From an uncultured bacterium (GTDB lineage Bacteria > Cyanobacteriota > Vampirovibrionia > Gastranaerophilales > Gastranaerophilaceae), in assembly GCA_949300485.1 (NCBI GenBank), contig CASGEL010000004.1, positions 62,001 through 126,000 on the forward strand: DNA of 64,000 nt. Direction: 5' to 3'. This document shows, piece after piece, positions 44,583-53,394 of this stretch (position 1 is the stretch's first letter; every line of letters begins with the position of its first letter). Under the pieces are notes generated by a model. The model saw nothing but the letters and a program-made list of their open reading frames with translations, was not told the DNA's origin and did not search any database. The translations under genes and the position numbers were made by a program.

Positions 44583-45862
44583 TAGTTGGAGGAGGAACAG
44601 CCGGTTGTGCAGCTGCATACATGAGCGGAAAATTAGGATTAAAAACATTATTAATTGAAAAAAATATACACCTTGGTGGAACTATTACGTCCGGGCTTGT
44701 TATTCCGGTAATGAAATCAGGTAATAACCAGATAAATACTGAATTTAGAACTGAACTGATAAATGAGTTAAGAAATCTTGGAGGACAAACAACTTATCAA
44801 GACAACCCAGCCTGGTTTAATCCTGAACTTACAAAAATTGCACTGGACAATCTTATGAGAAGAGCTCATGTTGATGTCTTTTTCGATACCCATATTATTG
44901 CTGTTAAAATTGTTAATAATAATATAAAAAAAATAAAATTATCCAAGGAAATATTATCAGTATCTACCGAAGAGATAGATATGGATCAAAAAAGATTATC
45001 GGTATCTATCGAAACGAAGTATGTTGTAGATGCAACAGGAAATTGCGAAATTGGAAAAATTTCAAATTGCAGATTTTTAGAAAAAGATAAAGAATTTCAA
45101 CCAGTGACTTTGAGATTTATGATGGGTGGAATTGATTTAAATATATTTTCTAAATGGCTTGAAGAATTTGATACGGACAGAAATGTTACGACTGTAGAAA
45201 GAATAAATGGTCATATACACCTTTCTACTGCGTATACGTGGGATAAGGATCGAAAATGGGCTCTAGCCCCGCTATTTAAGGATGCAGTAAAGAAAAAAAT
45301 CCTCAAACGCTATGATACAAATTATTTTCAGATATTTACAGTACCTGGAATGCGTGGTACTATAGCGTTTAACTGTCCTCGTATAATTGATTACAACAAT
45401 TCTCTTGAAATTAAGAGCATTTCAAAAGCTTTGATCCTTGCCAGGCAAAATATTTACAGATATTTGCAGTTTTGCAGAGAATACTTTCCAGGGTTTGAAA
45501 AAGCTTATATTTCAAACATAGCAGATATGCTTGGAGTAAGGGTTTCCAGAAGAATCATGGGTAAATATATTTATACTATAGAGGATTTAAAATCAGGAAA
45601 AAAATTTGAAAACCCTGTTGTTATATCGGATTACCCTGTAGATGTGCATTCTAATAAAAAAAATTCATCCACACTGCAGACATATCAAGAATATCAACTA
45701 CCTATAGAAAGTCTTATGTCCGCAGATATAGATAATTTATTTGTTGCAGGGCGCTGCTTGTCAGCAGATTATATGGCGCAGGGGGCTTTAAGAGTCCAGT
45801 CAAGCTGTTTCTCAATGGGTGAAGCTGTGGCCAAATATATATATAAAACTATAAATGAATAA
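44564..45862 (+). CDS. FAD-dependent oxidoreductase (FAD_oxidored type)
   Basis: A 432-aa flavoprotein. The dinucleotide-binding start is VVIVGGGTAGCAAAYMSGKLG followed by the acidic strand end LLIEK. HLGGTITSG at 39-47 is characteristic of the PF12831-like family, and FVAGRCLSADYMAQGALRV near the end closes the FAD site. There is no membrane segment. AGGAGG precedes the ATG, which lies 19 bases inside the methyltransferase gene, so the pair is translationally coupled. The bifunctional MnmC also joins these two activities, but its FAD domain is of another family. The substrate is unknown. Confidence 0.82.
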   Translation: MQYDVVIVGGGTAGCAAAYMSGKLGLKTLLIEKNIHLGGTITSGLVIPVMKSGNNQINTEFRTELINELRNLGGQTTYQDNPAWFNPELTKIALDNLMRRAHVDVFFDTHIIAVKIVNNNIKKIKLSKEILSVSTEEIDMDQKRLSVSIETKYVVDATGNCEIGKISNCRFLEKDKEFQPVTLRFMMGGIDLNIFSKWLEEFDTDRNVTTVERINGHIHLSTAYTWDKDRKWALAPLFKDAVKKKILKRYDTNYFQIFTVPGMRGTIAFNCPRIIDYNNSLEIKSISKALILARQNIYRYLQFCREYFPGFEKAYISNIADMLGVRVSRRIMGKYIYTIEDLKSGKKFENPVVISDYPVDVHSNKKNSSTLQTYQEYQLPIESLMSADIDNLFVAGRCLSADYMAQGALRVQSSCFSMGEAVAKYIYKTINE

Positions 45863-45865
45863 TCA

Positions 45866-47218
45866 TTATTTTCCAATTTTGCTTCTTAACACTTGCATTG
45901 CATTTAAGAGTGGGTCTATCGTTGTTGAATATGGCGGAGAATAAGTTAAATCGTTATTGCTGTATTCGTCAACCGTCATATGAGCAAGCAATGCAGGGGT
46001 TAGTGAGTTTATTCGTTTATCTGCTCCAATAGATCCAATAGCCTGAGCTCCAAGTAACAAACCCGTAACTTTATCTGCTATTACTTTTAGATAAATTTCT
46101 CCGGCGCCTGGCATATAACCGACTCTGTCTGACTTATCAACTCTGACAGAAACGGGATTGAACCCCGCAACAATTGCCTGTTTTTCAGTTAATCCAGTCA
46201 TTGACATTGTAGTATTCATACATCTAGATACAGCCGACCCAAGAACACCCTCAAATTGTTCAAAAATACCTGCAGCATTCATTGCAGCACAGCGGCCCTC
46301 TTTATTTGCAGTTGATCCAAGCGGTATCCAAACATTTCTCCCACTTACTATGTGTCTTTTTTCTGCACAATCTCCGCAAGCATATATATTTTCCACAGAT
46401 GTTTGCATGAGCTTATTAACCTTAATTGAACCTGACTCACCCAGTACAATTCCTGCTTCTGATGCAATCTCTGTATTAGGAATTACACCAGCACAAATAA
46501 CAACCATTCCTGTATTAATTTCTTTTCCGGAGAGGGTTTTTACAGTATGCACCTCAGAATTACTACCTAAAAATTCTGACACAATTTCTCCTGTTAAAAA
46601 CTCAAAATTACCTAAATTTTCTTCATTAAGTCTATTCATTATTAGTTCTGACATATCATCATCAAATATAGAAATAATTTTTTCATTCTTTTCAATAACA
46701 GTGACCTTTAATCCGTTTTTAACAAATGCTTCTAACATTTCAAGTCCAATATAACCACTTCCAATTATTGTAGCGTGTTTAACTGTCTGCATTTTATTTT
46801 TTATATTTATAGCATCTTCAATTTTTCGGACAGTATAAACATTTCTAAAATTAGCAACATTTTCTATTTTAGGTATGATTGGCCTTGCTCCGGTTGCAAT
46901 AATTAATTTGTCATAATCAGCCAAATGAGCGCTATCATTACTGCAAATAAGAACTTGTTTTTGCGGGATGAGTATTTTTATAACCTTAGATTTTAAATAT
47001 ACGTCTATCCCCATAGAATTAAATTCTTCTACAGAACGCACCAGTAAAGATTGATAATCCTCGAAATTTCCTTCTACGTAGTACGGTATTCCGCATGATG
47101 AGTATGATACATGACTATCATCTGTATATATTGAAACCTTTGAGTCTGGAAGTAAACGCTTTATTTTTGAAGCTGCTTTTGCACCTGCTGCAACTCCGCC
47201 AATTATAAGAATATTCAT
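45866..47218 (-). CDS. CoA-disulfide reductase/NADH oxidase-family flavoprotein
   Basis: A 450-aa pyridine nucleotide-disulfide oxidoreductase with a single active-site Cys, about residue 43 in SYSSCGIPYYVEG. FAD-binding GGVAAGAKAASKIKRL opens the protein, the NAD-binding motif GSGYIGLEM lies near 153, YACGDCAE is the second FAD motif, and a dimerisation domain ends it. Family members reduce CoA disulfide, persulfide or oxygen; in anaerobes the role is often oxidative-stress defence. No Shine-Dalgarno is seen; a TAGATT ends six bases before the ATG. Which substrate it uses cannot be told. Confidence 0.88.
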   Translation of the reverse strand: MNILIIGGVAAGAKAASKIKRLLPDSKVSIYTDDSHVSYSSCGIPYYVEGNFEDYQSLLVRSVEEFNSMGIDVYLKSKVIKILIPQKQVLICSNDSAHLADYDKLIIATGARPIIPKIENVANFRNVYTVRKIEDAINIKNKMQTVKHATIIGSGYIGLEMLEAFVKNGLKVTVIEKNEKIISIFDDDMSELIMNRLNEENLGNFEFLTGEIVSEFLGSNSEVHTVKTLSGKEINTGMVVICAGVIPNTEIASEAGIVLGESGSIKVNKLMQTSVENIYACGDCAEKRHIVSGRNVWIPLGSTANKEGRCAAMNAAGIFEQFEGVLGSAVSRCMNTTMSMTGLTEKQAIVAGFNPVSVRVDKSDRVGYMPGAGEIYLKVIADKVTGLLLGAQAIGSIGADKRINSLTPALLAHMTVDEYSNNDLTYSPPYSTTIDPLLNAMQVLRSKIGK

Positions 47219-47264
47219 ACAAATAATCTAAATTATTCGCAGGCTAAATACATTACACAACAGA

Positions 47265-47405
47265 CTAATTACAACTGTAAGTATTTAAAATAACTGCTTT
47301 CATAAATTCACAGTAACTATCTTTATCCTCATCAATATTTTCAGCTTTTTTAATTAAGTTCTTCAGTTCAACAATAATTTGCTTTCTTAACAGGTCTTCA
47401 TACAT
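47265..47405 (-). CDS. 46-aa helical small protein (possible)
   Basis: A short frame begins ATG at 47405 (GGGGTG ten bases upstream) and stops at 47265-47267. The product MYEDLLRKQIIVELKNLIKK... is one amphipathic helix followed by a Cys-containing tail (YCEFMKAVILNTYSCN). It lies alone between dnaX and the oxidoreductase gene, and its codon use resembles its neighbours. Without a homologue it could be spurious. Confidence 0.4.
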   Translation of the reverse strand: MYEDLLRKQIIVELKNLIKKAENIDEDKDSYCEFMKAVILNTYSCN

Positions 47406-47509
47406 GTTTTATACACACCCCGTATTATCTAATCACATATAAATAATCGGAGTATTTTTCTAAAACTTTAACTAAATAAGGAAAATGTAACAAAAGTTTA
47501 ATATAATAA

Positions 47510-49432
47510 TTATTCTATCATTTTACCTTCAAAAAGATCCATTACCATATTTACCTCATCAGAATGAAATGAATGATCAGCTTGTCCATTTAACGGAGTT
47601 TTTGCTTGTGTTTCAGAAATTTGTTCCTCATCTGATTGCTGCTCTGTTTGGGCTTCTAAAGCTGATCCGATCTCATCTTCAGGTATTTCCGGAGGAGTCT
47701 GTACAAATGAGCGTGGCTTTACATCAACAACAGGTTCAGACTTATCGTCACTGTTATCACTGACAGATTGAGATTTCCTGATATTATCATCTCCGGCTTC
47801 AGGCGATCTTACAATAATTTTTTTTACGCTAGTTCCAAATAGATGATTAGCAGCATCTACAATAAATGAATACTTACTGCCTTCTGGTCCAAATTGTTTT
47901 AGCCAACTCTGGTTTTTAATAGATATAATAATTTCTTCAGATGTAAGCTTAACTGGCTGAGCCTGCTGTTTTAATATTGCTCGAGATGGGAAACTTGAAA
48001 CATTATCTAAGAATTTAACCCATAATGCTTTTATTGAAGAAGTTTCTGATGCTTTTGACATAGGAACTGCATCAGTAAGAACTTCCTCTTCAGTCACAAA
48101 ATTCTCAGTTGGTTTTTCTTCCTTACTATTTGGTTTATCTGTATTTTTAGTATCTGCTACTTGCTGAAAATGAATTTTTATATCTTTTGCTGAAGGCTTC
48201 TTTATTTCCTGTTTATATACTGGTGAAGGAGGTGTGTTGTAAGGGGAAGTATTTAATTGAGTCTTCTGCCCTACACCTGTTTCCAGCAATGTTATCCTGC
48301 GCTGTAAATCCTCCAACTTCGTATTTTCAATCAGATTAGACATATCAAGAATAGCTACATCAAGCCACAACTTTGGATTTGCAGTAAGCTTTAATTCTTT
48401 TATATATGATGCACACTTGTCAATAAGTGATACTACTTGATGAACCTCGATGGCAGAAACTTTTTCAGTCAATATTTTAAGTTGTTCAGAATTAAGCTGC
48501 ACAACAGTATTACTTATATTGTTTTCTGAGGATTTTAAAATTAATACATTTCGTAAATATTCGAGTAAATTTGATAATATTTGTACAGGTTCATTACCTT
48601 GATTATATATGTCATTTAAAACATTTAATGCTTCACTTTGATGTGATAGTGCAATATTTTCAAATAATAAAGTTAAAGAATCAAAGGACAATCTGCCCAA
48701 AAGAGTATTTATATCATCAACAGAAATTGCTTTATCTTCTGAATTTAATACACTAAGTTGATCTAGCAGAGCAATACTATCTCTCATTCCCCCGGCCGAA
48801 TTTTGAGCTATGTAAGCTAAAGCGTCATCTGTAATATTGATACCCTCGCTATCAGAAATATAGCGAAGATGCTTTGTAATATCTTCTGTTGTTATTCTTT
48901 TGAAGTCAAATCTTTGACAGCGGCTCTTAATCGTATCAAGAACTTTATGCACCTCTGTTGTTGCAAGGATAAATATAACATTTTTCGGAGGCTCCTCTAA
49001 AGTCTTTAACAAGGCATTAAATGCCTGATTAGTCAACATATGGACTTCATCTATAATATATATCTTGTATCTGCTTTGTACAGGAGCAAGTGCAACTTTC
49101 TGAATAATTTCGTCTGCATCATTAACAGATCTGTTACTTGCAGCATCAATCTCTATAACATCAATAGGAATTGCATTAGTAATATTTCTACAATTTTCAC
49201 ACTCATTACATGGGGATACTGTCGGACCTTTTTCACAATTTAAAGATTTTGCAAAGATTCTTGCAGTAGAAGTCTTACCCGTACCTCTAGGTCCAGTAAA
49301 AAGATAAGCATGAGATATTCTATTCATTGTTATGGCATTTGCCAAAGCTTTTTTAATATGTTCCTGACCAACTATCTGTTCAATACTCTGTGGTCTGTAT
49401 TTACGATACAAAGGTATATAATTCATATTCAT
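47510..49432 (-). CDS. dnaX: DNA polymerase III subunit gamma/tau
   Basis: The clamp-loader ATPase (640 aa) that holds the polymerase and loads the beta clamp. Walker A GPRGTGKTS is at 47-55, the zinc-finger cysteines are 66, 75, 78 and 81, Walker B-type IDEVHMLT follows, and the sensor region is ATTEVHKVL. Helical domain III extends to ~370, followed by a disordered Pro/Ser/Glu-rich linker and a C-terminal tau-like domain (ALWVKFLDNVSSFPS). No programmed frameshift site is evident. It has no ribosome binding site; TGA-TATAAT ends nine bases before the ATG, giving a three-base leader. Confidence 0.96.
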   Translation of the reverse strand: MNMNYIPLYRKYRPQSIEQIVGQEHIKKALANAITMNRISHAYLFTGPRGTGKTSTARIFAKSLNCEKGPTVSPCNECENCRNITNAIPIDVIEIDAASNRSVNDADEIIQKVALAPVQSRYKIYIIDEVHMLTNQAFNALLKTLEEPPKNVIFILATTEVHKVLDTIKSRCQRFDFKRITTEDITKHLRYISDSEGINITDDALAYIAQNSAGGMRDSIALLDQLSVLNSEDKAISVDDINTLLGRLSFDSLTLLFENIALSHQSEALNVLNDIYNQGNEPVQILSNLLEYLRNVLILKSSENNISNTVVQLNSEQLKILTEKVSAIEVHQVVSLIDKCASYIKELKLTANPKLWLDVAILDMSNLIENTKLEDLQRRITLLETGVGQKTQLNTSPYNTPPSPVYKQEIKKPSAKDIKIHFQQVADTKNTDKPNSKEEKPTENFVTEEEVLTDAVPMSKASETSSIKALWVKFLDNVSSFPSRAILKQQAQPVKLTSEEIIISIKNQSWLKQFGPEGSKYSFIVDAANHLFGTSVKKIIVRSPEAGDDNIRKSQSVSDNSDDKSEPVVDVKPRSFVQTPPEIPEDEIGSALEAQTEQQSDEEQISETQAKTPLNGQADHSFHSDEVNMVMDLFEGKMIE

Positions 49433-49441
49433 GATAAAGTA

Positions 49442-49450
49442 ATTATATCA
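49442..49450 (-). promoter_or_regulatory. extended -10 promoter of dnaX, nearly leaderless
   Basis: TGA-TATAAT on the minus strand ends nine bases before the dnaX ATG, predicting a three-base leader. No Shine-Dalgarno follows. Confidence 0.45.
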
Positions 49451-49475
49451 AATAATCTGCTAAATAGGATGATTT

Positions 49476-50372
49476 ATGAACATAATTAAACCAAAAAAAT
49501 TAAAATGTGGAGATACAATTGCATTTGTCGCGCCTTCAGGACCAGTTAATAAGGAACTAGTAAAAAAGGCCGAATTATACTTTAGAAAAAGAGGCTATAA
49601 CGTTAAACTAGAAAAAAATATATTTAACGAATACATGTATCTTGCAGGTAGAGATAATGAGCGTCTTGAAGATTTATACAGTGCTTTTGAAGATAATTAT
49701 GTTGATGCAATACTATGTATAAGAGGAGGATATGGAACCATCCGCCTAGCAAAACAAATTGATTACGATATTATAGCAAATCACCCAAAAATATTTTGCG
49801 GATATTCTGATATTACTGCTCTCAATGCTCTTCTATATAAAAAATGCGGACTAATTTCATTTTCCGGGCCAATGGCTCAAAGCGACTTTTCAAATGAAAG
49901 AATAGATAAATACACAGAAACAAAATTTTTTGAAACATTAACCGAATGTAGTAATGAAATTCAACCAATACAAGAAAAAATTTATAATAAAGGAAACTGT
50001 TCAGGAACTTTTATCGGAGGAAATCTTGCAACATTTGTATCTTTATGTGGCTTGGATTTTATTCCTGATGAAAAATTTATTTTCTTTGCTGAAGACTTAA
50101 ACGAAGAGGCTTATAAAGTTGACAGATATTTTACTCAACTGTTAAATATTGAAAAATTTAAAGCAAATTTATCAGGAATTATTCTTGGAGATTTTATTGG
50201 TGCAAATAATGAAGATATTGATACATATTTTGAAAATCTTGGTCAAGAGTTAAATATCCCAATATCTGCAGGCTTTCCAATTTCACATAGTGAAACAAAA
50301 GCTACTATCCCATACGGAGCATTTGCAAACTTTGAGAATAACAAAATTAAATTTTCAGATTTTATGGTCTAA
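49476..50372 (+). CDS. ldcA: LD-carboxypeptidase (murein tetrapeptide carboxypeptidase)
   Basis: A serine peptidase (S66/LdcA family) of 298 aa that removes D-Ala from recycled muropeptides in the cytoplasm. Early FVAPSGPV and RGGYGTIRLA, then CGYSDITAL with the nucleophile-type Ser, are visible. The Glu of AEDLNEEAYKVDR and the His of ISHSETKATIPYGA complete the triad. It has no signal peptide. AGGATG precedes the ATG. It converges with the Usp gene with an 11-base overlap. Together with nagA and the amidases it points to wall recycling. Confidence 0.9.
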   Translation: MNIIKPKKLKCGDTIAFVAPSGPVNKELVKKAELYFRKRGYNVKLEKNIFNEYMYLAGRDNERLEDLYSAFEDNYVDAILCIRGGYGTIRLAKQIDYDIIANHPKIFCGYSDITALNALLYKKCGLISFSGPMAQSDFSNERIDKYTETKFFETLTECSNEIQPIQEKIYNKGNCSGTFIGGNLATFVSLCGLDFIPDEKFIFFAEDLNEEAYKVDRYFTQLLNIEKFKANLSGIILGDFIGANNEDIDTYFENLGQELNIPISAGFPISHSETKATIPYGAFANFENNKIKFSDFMV

Positions 50373-51219
50373 TCAGTAATACATCGGACTTTGCGCTCTC
50401 CAAAATTCTTTTACTAACTGAGCTTAAAAGAAATTTTGAAAGATATTTTCTGTTGTGGATACCACATACCGTAAGATCTATTTCATTTTTAGATATATAT
50501 TTTATAACTTCTGTTGAAGGATTCCCACTTAACACAGTTTTTTTGCCAACTGCTAAACCTTTATCGTTTATTAATCTTTCAAATTTATTTAAAAGCATCA
50601 TTGCAGCAGTCCCTTGCTTTTTGTCAATATCAAGAATCCAGTTAGAATCAATGTTTCCTTCCAGAAAAAGATAATCCGGAATCTCATATACCGTTATCAA
50701 TTCAATTTCTCTATCTGCAAAATTATACAAATCCAATGAATGTACAACTGCAGAATAAGTCATATCAGTTGAATCAACTGCAAATAAAACTTTCTGTCCG
50801 GAGTTTCTTTCTTTTGATATGTAAGTTGATATATCTGCAACTGATGCAATCTCTTGTGATACTGACCCAAGCCATTTTTGGATACCTTTTTTACCATGAG
50901 ATCCTAGAACTATACAATTGTAATCTTTTTTATTACATGCTTCTAAGATACAATCTACCGTTGCTCCACACATTTTTATCTTCTCTTCTATATGGAACCC
51001 AAGTTCTGCTAAAAATTTTTCTGAATAATTAAGTATTGAATCAGCAGAATTAGCACACATACTGCCAAAATCACTATCTTCTACAGAAATAGTATCCGGC
51101 AAAAAACTCCAATCTATAGCACATAATATATCAATACTAAAATCCTTAGCCCAACTCGAAAAATTTTGAATTGCATGATAACTTATTTTTGATCCGTCGG
51201 TACAAAATAAAACTCGCAT
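50362..51219 (-). CDS. universal stress protein with two Usp domains
   Basis: A 285-aa tandem UspA protein. The first domain (1-~137) contains VLGSHGKKGIQKWLGSVSQ and the second (~140-285) contains VCGIHNRKYLSKFLLSSVS. The first matches the ATP-binding G-S-H-G-x9-G-S pattern; the second is degraded (GIHNRK), so only one nucleotide site may be active. AAGGAG lies five bases before the ATG. Such proteins act in stress survival in the cytoplasm; the signal here is unknown. Confidence 0.9.
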   Translation of the reverse strand: MRVLFCTDGSKISYHAIQNFSSWAKDFSIDILCAIDWSFLPDTISVEDSDFGSMCANSADSILNYSEKFLAELGFHIEEKIKMCGATVDCILEACNKKDYNCIVLGSHGKKGIQKWLGSVSQEIASVADISTYISKERNSGQKVLFAVDSTDMTYSAVVHSLDLYNFADREIELITVYEIPDYLFLEGNIDSNWILDIDKKQGTAAMMLLNKFERLINDKGLAVGKKTVLSGNPSTEVIKYISKNEIDLTVCGIHNRKYLSKFLLSSVSKRILESAKSDVLLIRP

Positions 51220-51348
51220 AATTTCTCCTTTTTTATGAAAATAAAATATGTTAAGGAAAATTACATTAGCTAGTCATATATATATTTTTCTGATATGATG
51301 ATTGTATAGAATAATATTATTTTTGTTGTATTAGGACTAGTTATAGTA

Positions 51349-51963
51349 ATGCCAGCTGAAGAAAATGTAAAACTTAGAGAATATAAGGATTTAATAGAAA
51401 TTATAGCCAAGGTTGAGTATCAAAAATTTTCGCGATCTCATCTTATTGAATTGCCTGAATTAATAAATATCGGGACTCACGCTTTGTATATTCTTTTTAA
51501 AAATCATAAACCTGAAACTTATAACAGTACCTATCTATCAACTGCAATAAAATGGGCTATACGAAATGAAGTAAGAAGAAGATACAAATGGTATACTCTT
51601 AAAAACAAGCAGACTACGCCCGAAGAAGATTTTGACAATGAGGTTGAATTAAGGGCTGAAGTTTACAAAAATATCCTATCAATAGAAGAATTGCAGGAAG
51701 CAGAAGTTCCTACTCAGATAAAATCAAATACAAAAACACCTGAAGAAAGTATAGAATTTTCTGAATTAAAAGATGGCATTATGGAAGCGATGAAAAAACT
51801 TCCTCCAAGAGAAAGGGAACTCATTGAATACAAATTCTTTAAAGAAAAAAAATTGCGAGAGATAGCCGAAGAATTCAATATATCTCAATCGAGAATTTCA
51901 AGAATAATTCAAACGGGTTTAGATAGAATAAAAAAAGACTTGGCAAAACAGGGGATCATTTAG
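51349..51963 (+). CDS. sigma-70 family RNA polymerase sigma factor
   Basis: A 204-aa sigma factor. Region 2 covers ~10-90 (LREYKDLIEIIAKVEYQKF, LINIGTHALYILF, TYLSTAIKWAIRNEVRR) and region 4 covers ~140-200 (KLPPRERELIEYKFF, then the helix-turn-helix LREIAEEFNISQSRISRII). The linker is short and no clear region 3 is seen. Size and style resemble alternative sigma factors of the FliA/SigB size class. No Shine-Dalgarno or convincing promoter is visible. gcvPB follows three bases downstream, an odd pairing of a regulator with a metabolic gene. Confidence 0.87.
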   Translation: MPAEENVKLREYKDLIEIIAKVEYQKFSRSHLIELPELINIGTHALYILFKNHKPETYNSTYLSTAIKWAIRNEVRRRYKWYTLKNKQTTPEEDFDNEVELRAEVYKNILSIEELQEAEVPTQIKSNTKTPEESIEFSELKDGIMEAMKKLPPRERELIEYKFFKEKKLREIAEEFNISQSRISRIIQTGLDRIKKDLAKQGII

Positions 51964-51966
51964 GAT

Positions 51967-53394
51967 ATGAAAACAATATTTGAAAAAAGTAACGGTACAG
52001 ACGGAATAAATTTAACAGATGCTCAAATAAATATAAACTTCTTACCGTCTGATTTGCTTCGTTCTTTATCTTTAAATCTTCCTCAGGTTAGTGAGCTTGA
52101 AGTTATGCGCCATTATAAGCAACTTTCAGATATGAATTTCTGCATTGAAAAAGGGTTTTATCCTCTTGGTTCCTGTACAATGAAATACAACCCAAAAGTT
52201 AATGAGTTCTTAGCATCGTTGGATACCTTTAATATACACCCAAAAGTTGACGATAATTTAGCTCAAGGTTCACTAAAATTGATGTATAACCTTCAGCAAG
52301 CATTACTGGAAATAACAGGTATGGATGCTATAACATTACAACCTGCTGCTGGTGCTCATGGTGAAATGACTGGAATGATGATTATAAAAAAATACTTTGA
52401 CTCAATTGGAGAAAAAAGATCAAAAGTAATCATCCCTGATTCTGCTCATGGTACAAATCCGGCAAGTGCAAAAATGTGCGGATTTGAAATTGTTGAGATA
52501 AAATCTAATTCTCGAGGACAAGTCGATATTGATGCATTAAAATCTGTTCTTGACAATGATGTTGCTGCGATTATGCTTACTAATCCTAATACACTGGGAA
52601 TATTTGAAGAACGAGTCAAAGAAATTTCCAATATAATGCATGAAAATGGATCTTTGTTATATTATGACGGAGCTAATTTTAACGCAATTATGGGTTACAC
52701 AAATCCTAAATTAATGGGGTTTGATGTTGTTCATTTAAATTTGCACAAGACTTTTTCTACTCCTCATGGTGGAGGTGGCCCTGGAGCTGGCCCTATTGCT
52801 GTAGTGGATAAACTTAAAGACTTCCTTCCTGTTCCAATTGTAGATTTTGATGGTAAGAAATATTTCAGAAATTATAATTTAAAAAATTCAATAGGAAATG
52901 TTAAAAGTTTTTATGGCAATTTTTCTGTACTAGTTAAGGCCTATGCATATATTCTTATGATGGGCAAAAATTTAAAACTGGCATCTGAAAATGCGGTTTT
53001 GAATGCTAATTATTTAAAAGAAAAGCTAAAAAAATATTATGAACTTCCGTATGATGAGCCCTGTATGCATGAGTTTGTTTTGTCAGGAGAAAAACAGAAA
53101 ACAGAGAATGGCATATCAACATTAAACATTGCAAAAGCTTTAATGGACGGGAATACGCATCCTCCAACTGTATATTTCCCTCTTATTGTTCATGAAGCTC
53201 TTATGATAGAACCTACCGAATCTGAACAAAAAGAAATGTTAGATGATTTTATTGATATAATGATTAAAATTGCAGAAGACGCAAAGACTAATCCGGAAGT
53301 TCTCTTATCTGCACCTCACAACACCCCGGTAAAAAAAATTGATGAAGTAACGGCAGCTAGACACCCAGATTTAAAATACACAACTAAGGAATAA
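51967..53394 (+). CDS. gcvPB: glycine dehydrogenase (decarboxylating) subunit 2
   Basis: The PLP-binding half of the split glycine cleavage P-protein (475 aa). PLP Lys261 lies in LNLHKTFSTPHGGGGPG. Upstream are the PLP-site residues of DSAHGTNPASAKMCG and LTNPNTLGIFE. It decarboxylates glycine and passes aminomethyl to the H protein. The partner gcvPA, normally just upstream, is not in the window. Its stop overlaps the next start as TAATG. It is cytoplasmic. Confidence 0.95.
   Translation: MKTIFEKSNGTDGINLTDAQININFLPSDLLRSLSLNLPQVSELEVMRHYKQLSDMNFCIEKGFYPLGSCTMKYNPKVNEFLASLDTFNIHPKVDDNLAQGSLKLMYNLQQALLEITGMDAITLQPAAGAHGEMTGMMIIKKYFDSIGEKRSKVIIPDSAHGTNPASAKMCGFEIVEIKSNSRGQVDIDALKSVLDNDVAAIMLTNPNTLGIFEERVKEISNIMHENGSLLYYDGANFNAIMGYTNPKLMGFDVVHLNLHKTFSTPHGGGGPGAGPIAVVDKLKDFLPVPIVDFDGKKYFRNYNLKNSIGNVKSFYGNFSVLVKAYAYILMMGKNLKLASENAVLNANYLKEKLKKYYELPYDEPCMHEFVLSGEKQKTENGISTLNIAKALMDGNTHPPTVYFPLIVHEALMIEPTESEQKEMLDDFIDIMIKIAEDAKTNPEVLLSAPHNTPVKKIDEVTAARHPDLKYTTKE

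Noticed and set aside
46158-46754. 198-aa open frame antisense to the CoA-disulfide-reductase-like gene
   Set aside because: The opposite strand encodes a complete flavoprotein with all motifs; this frame has no domain or start signal.
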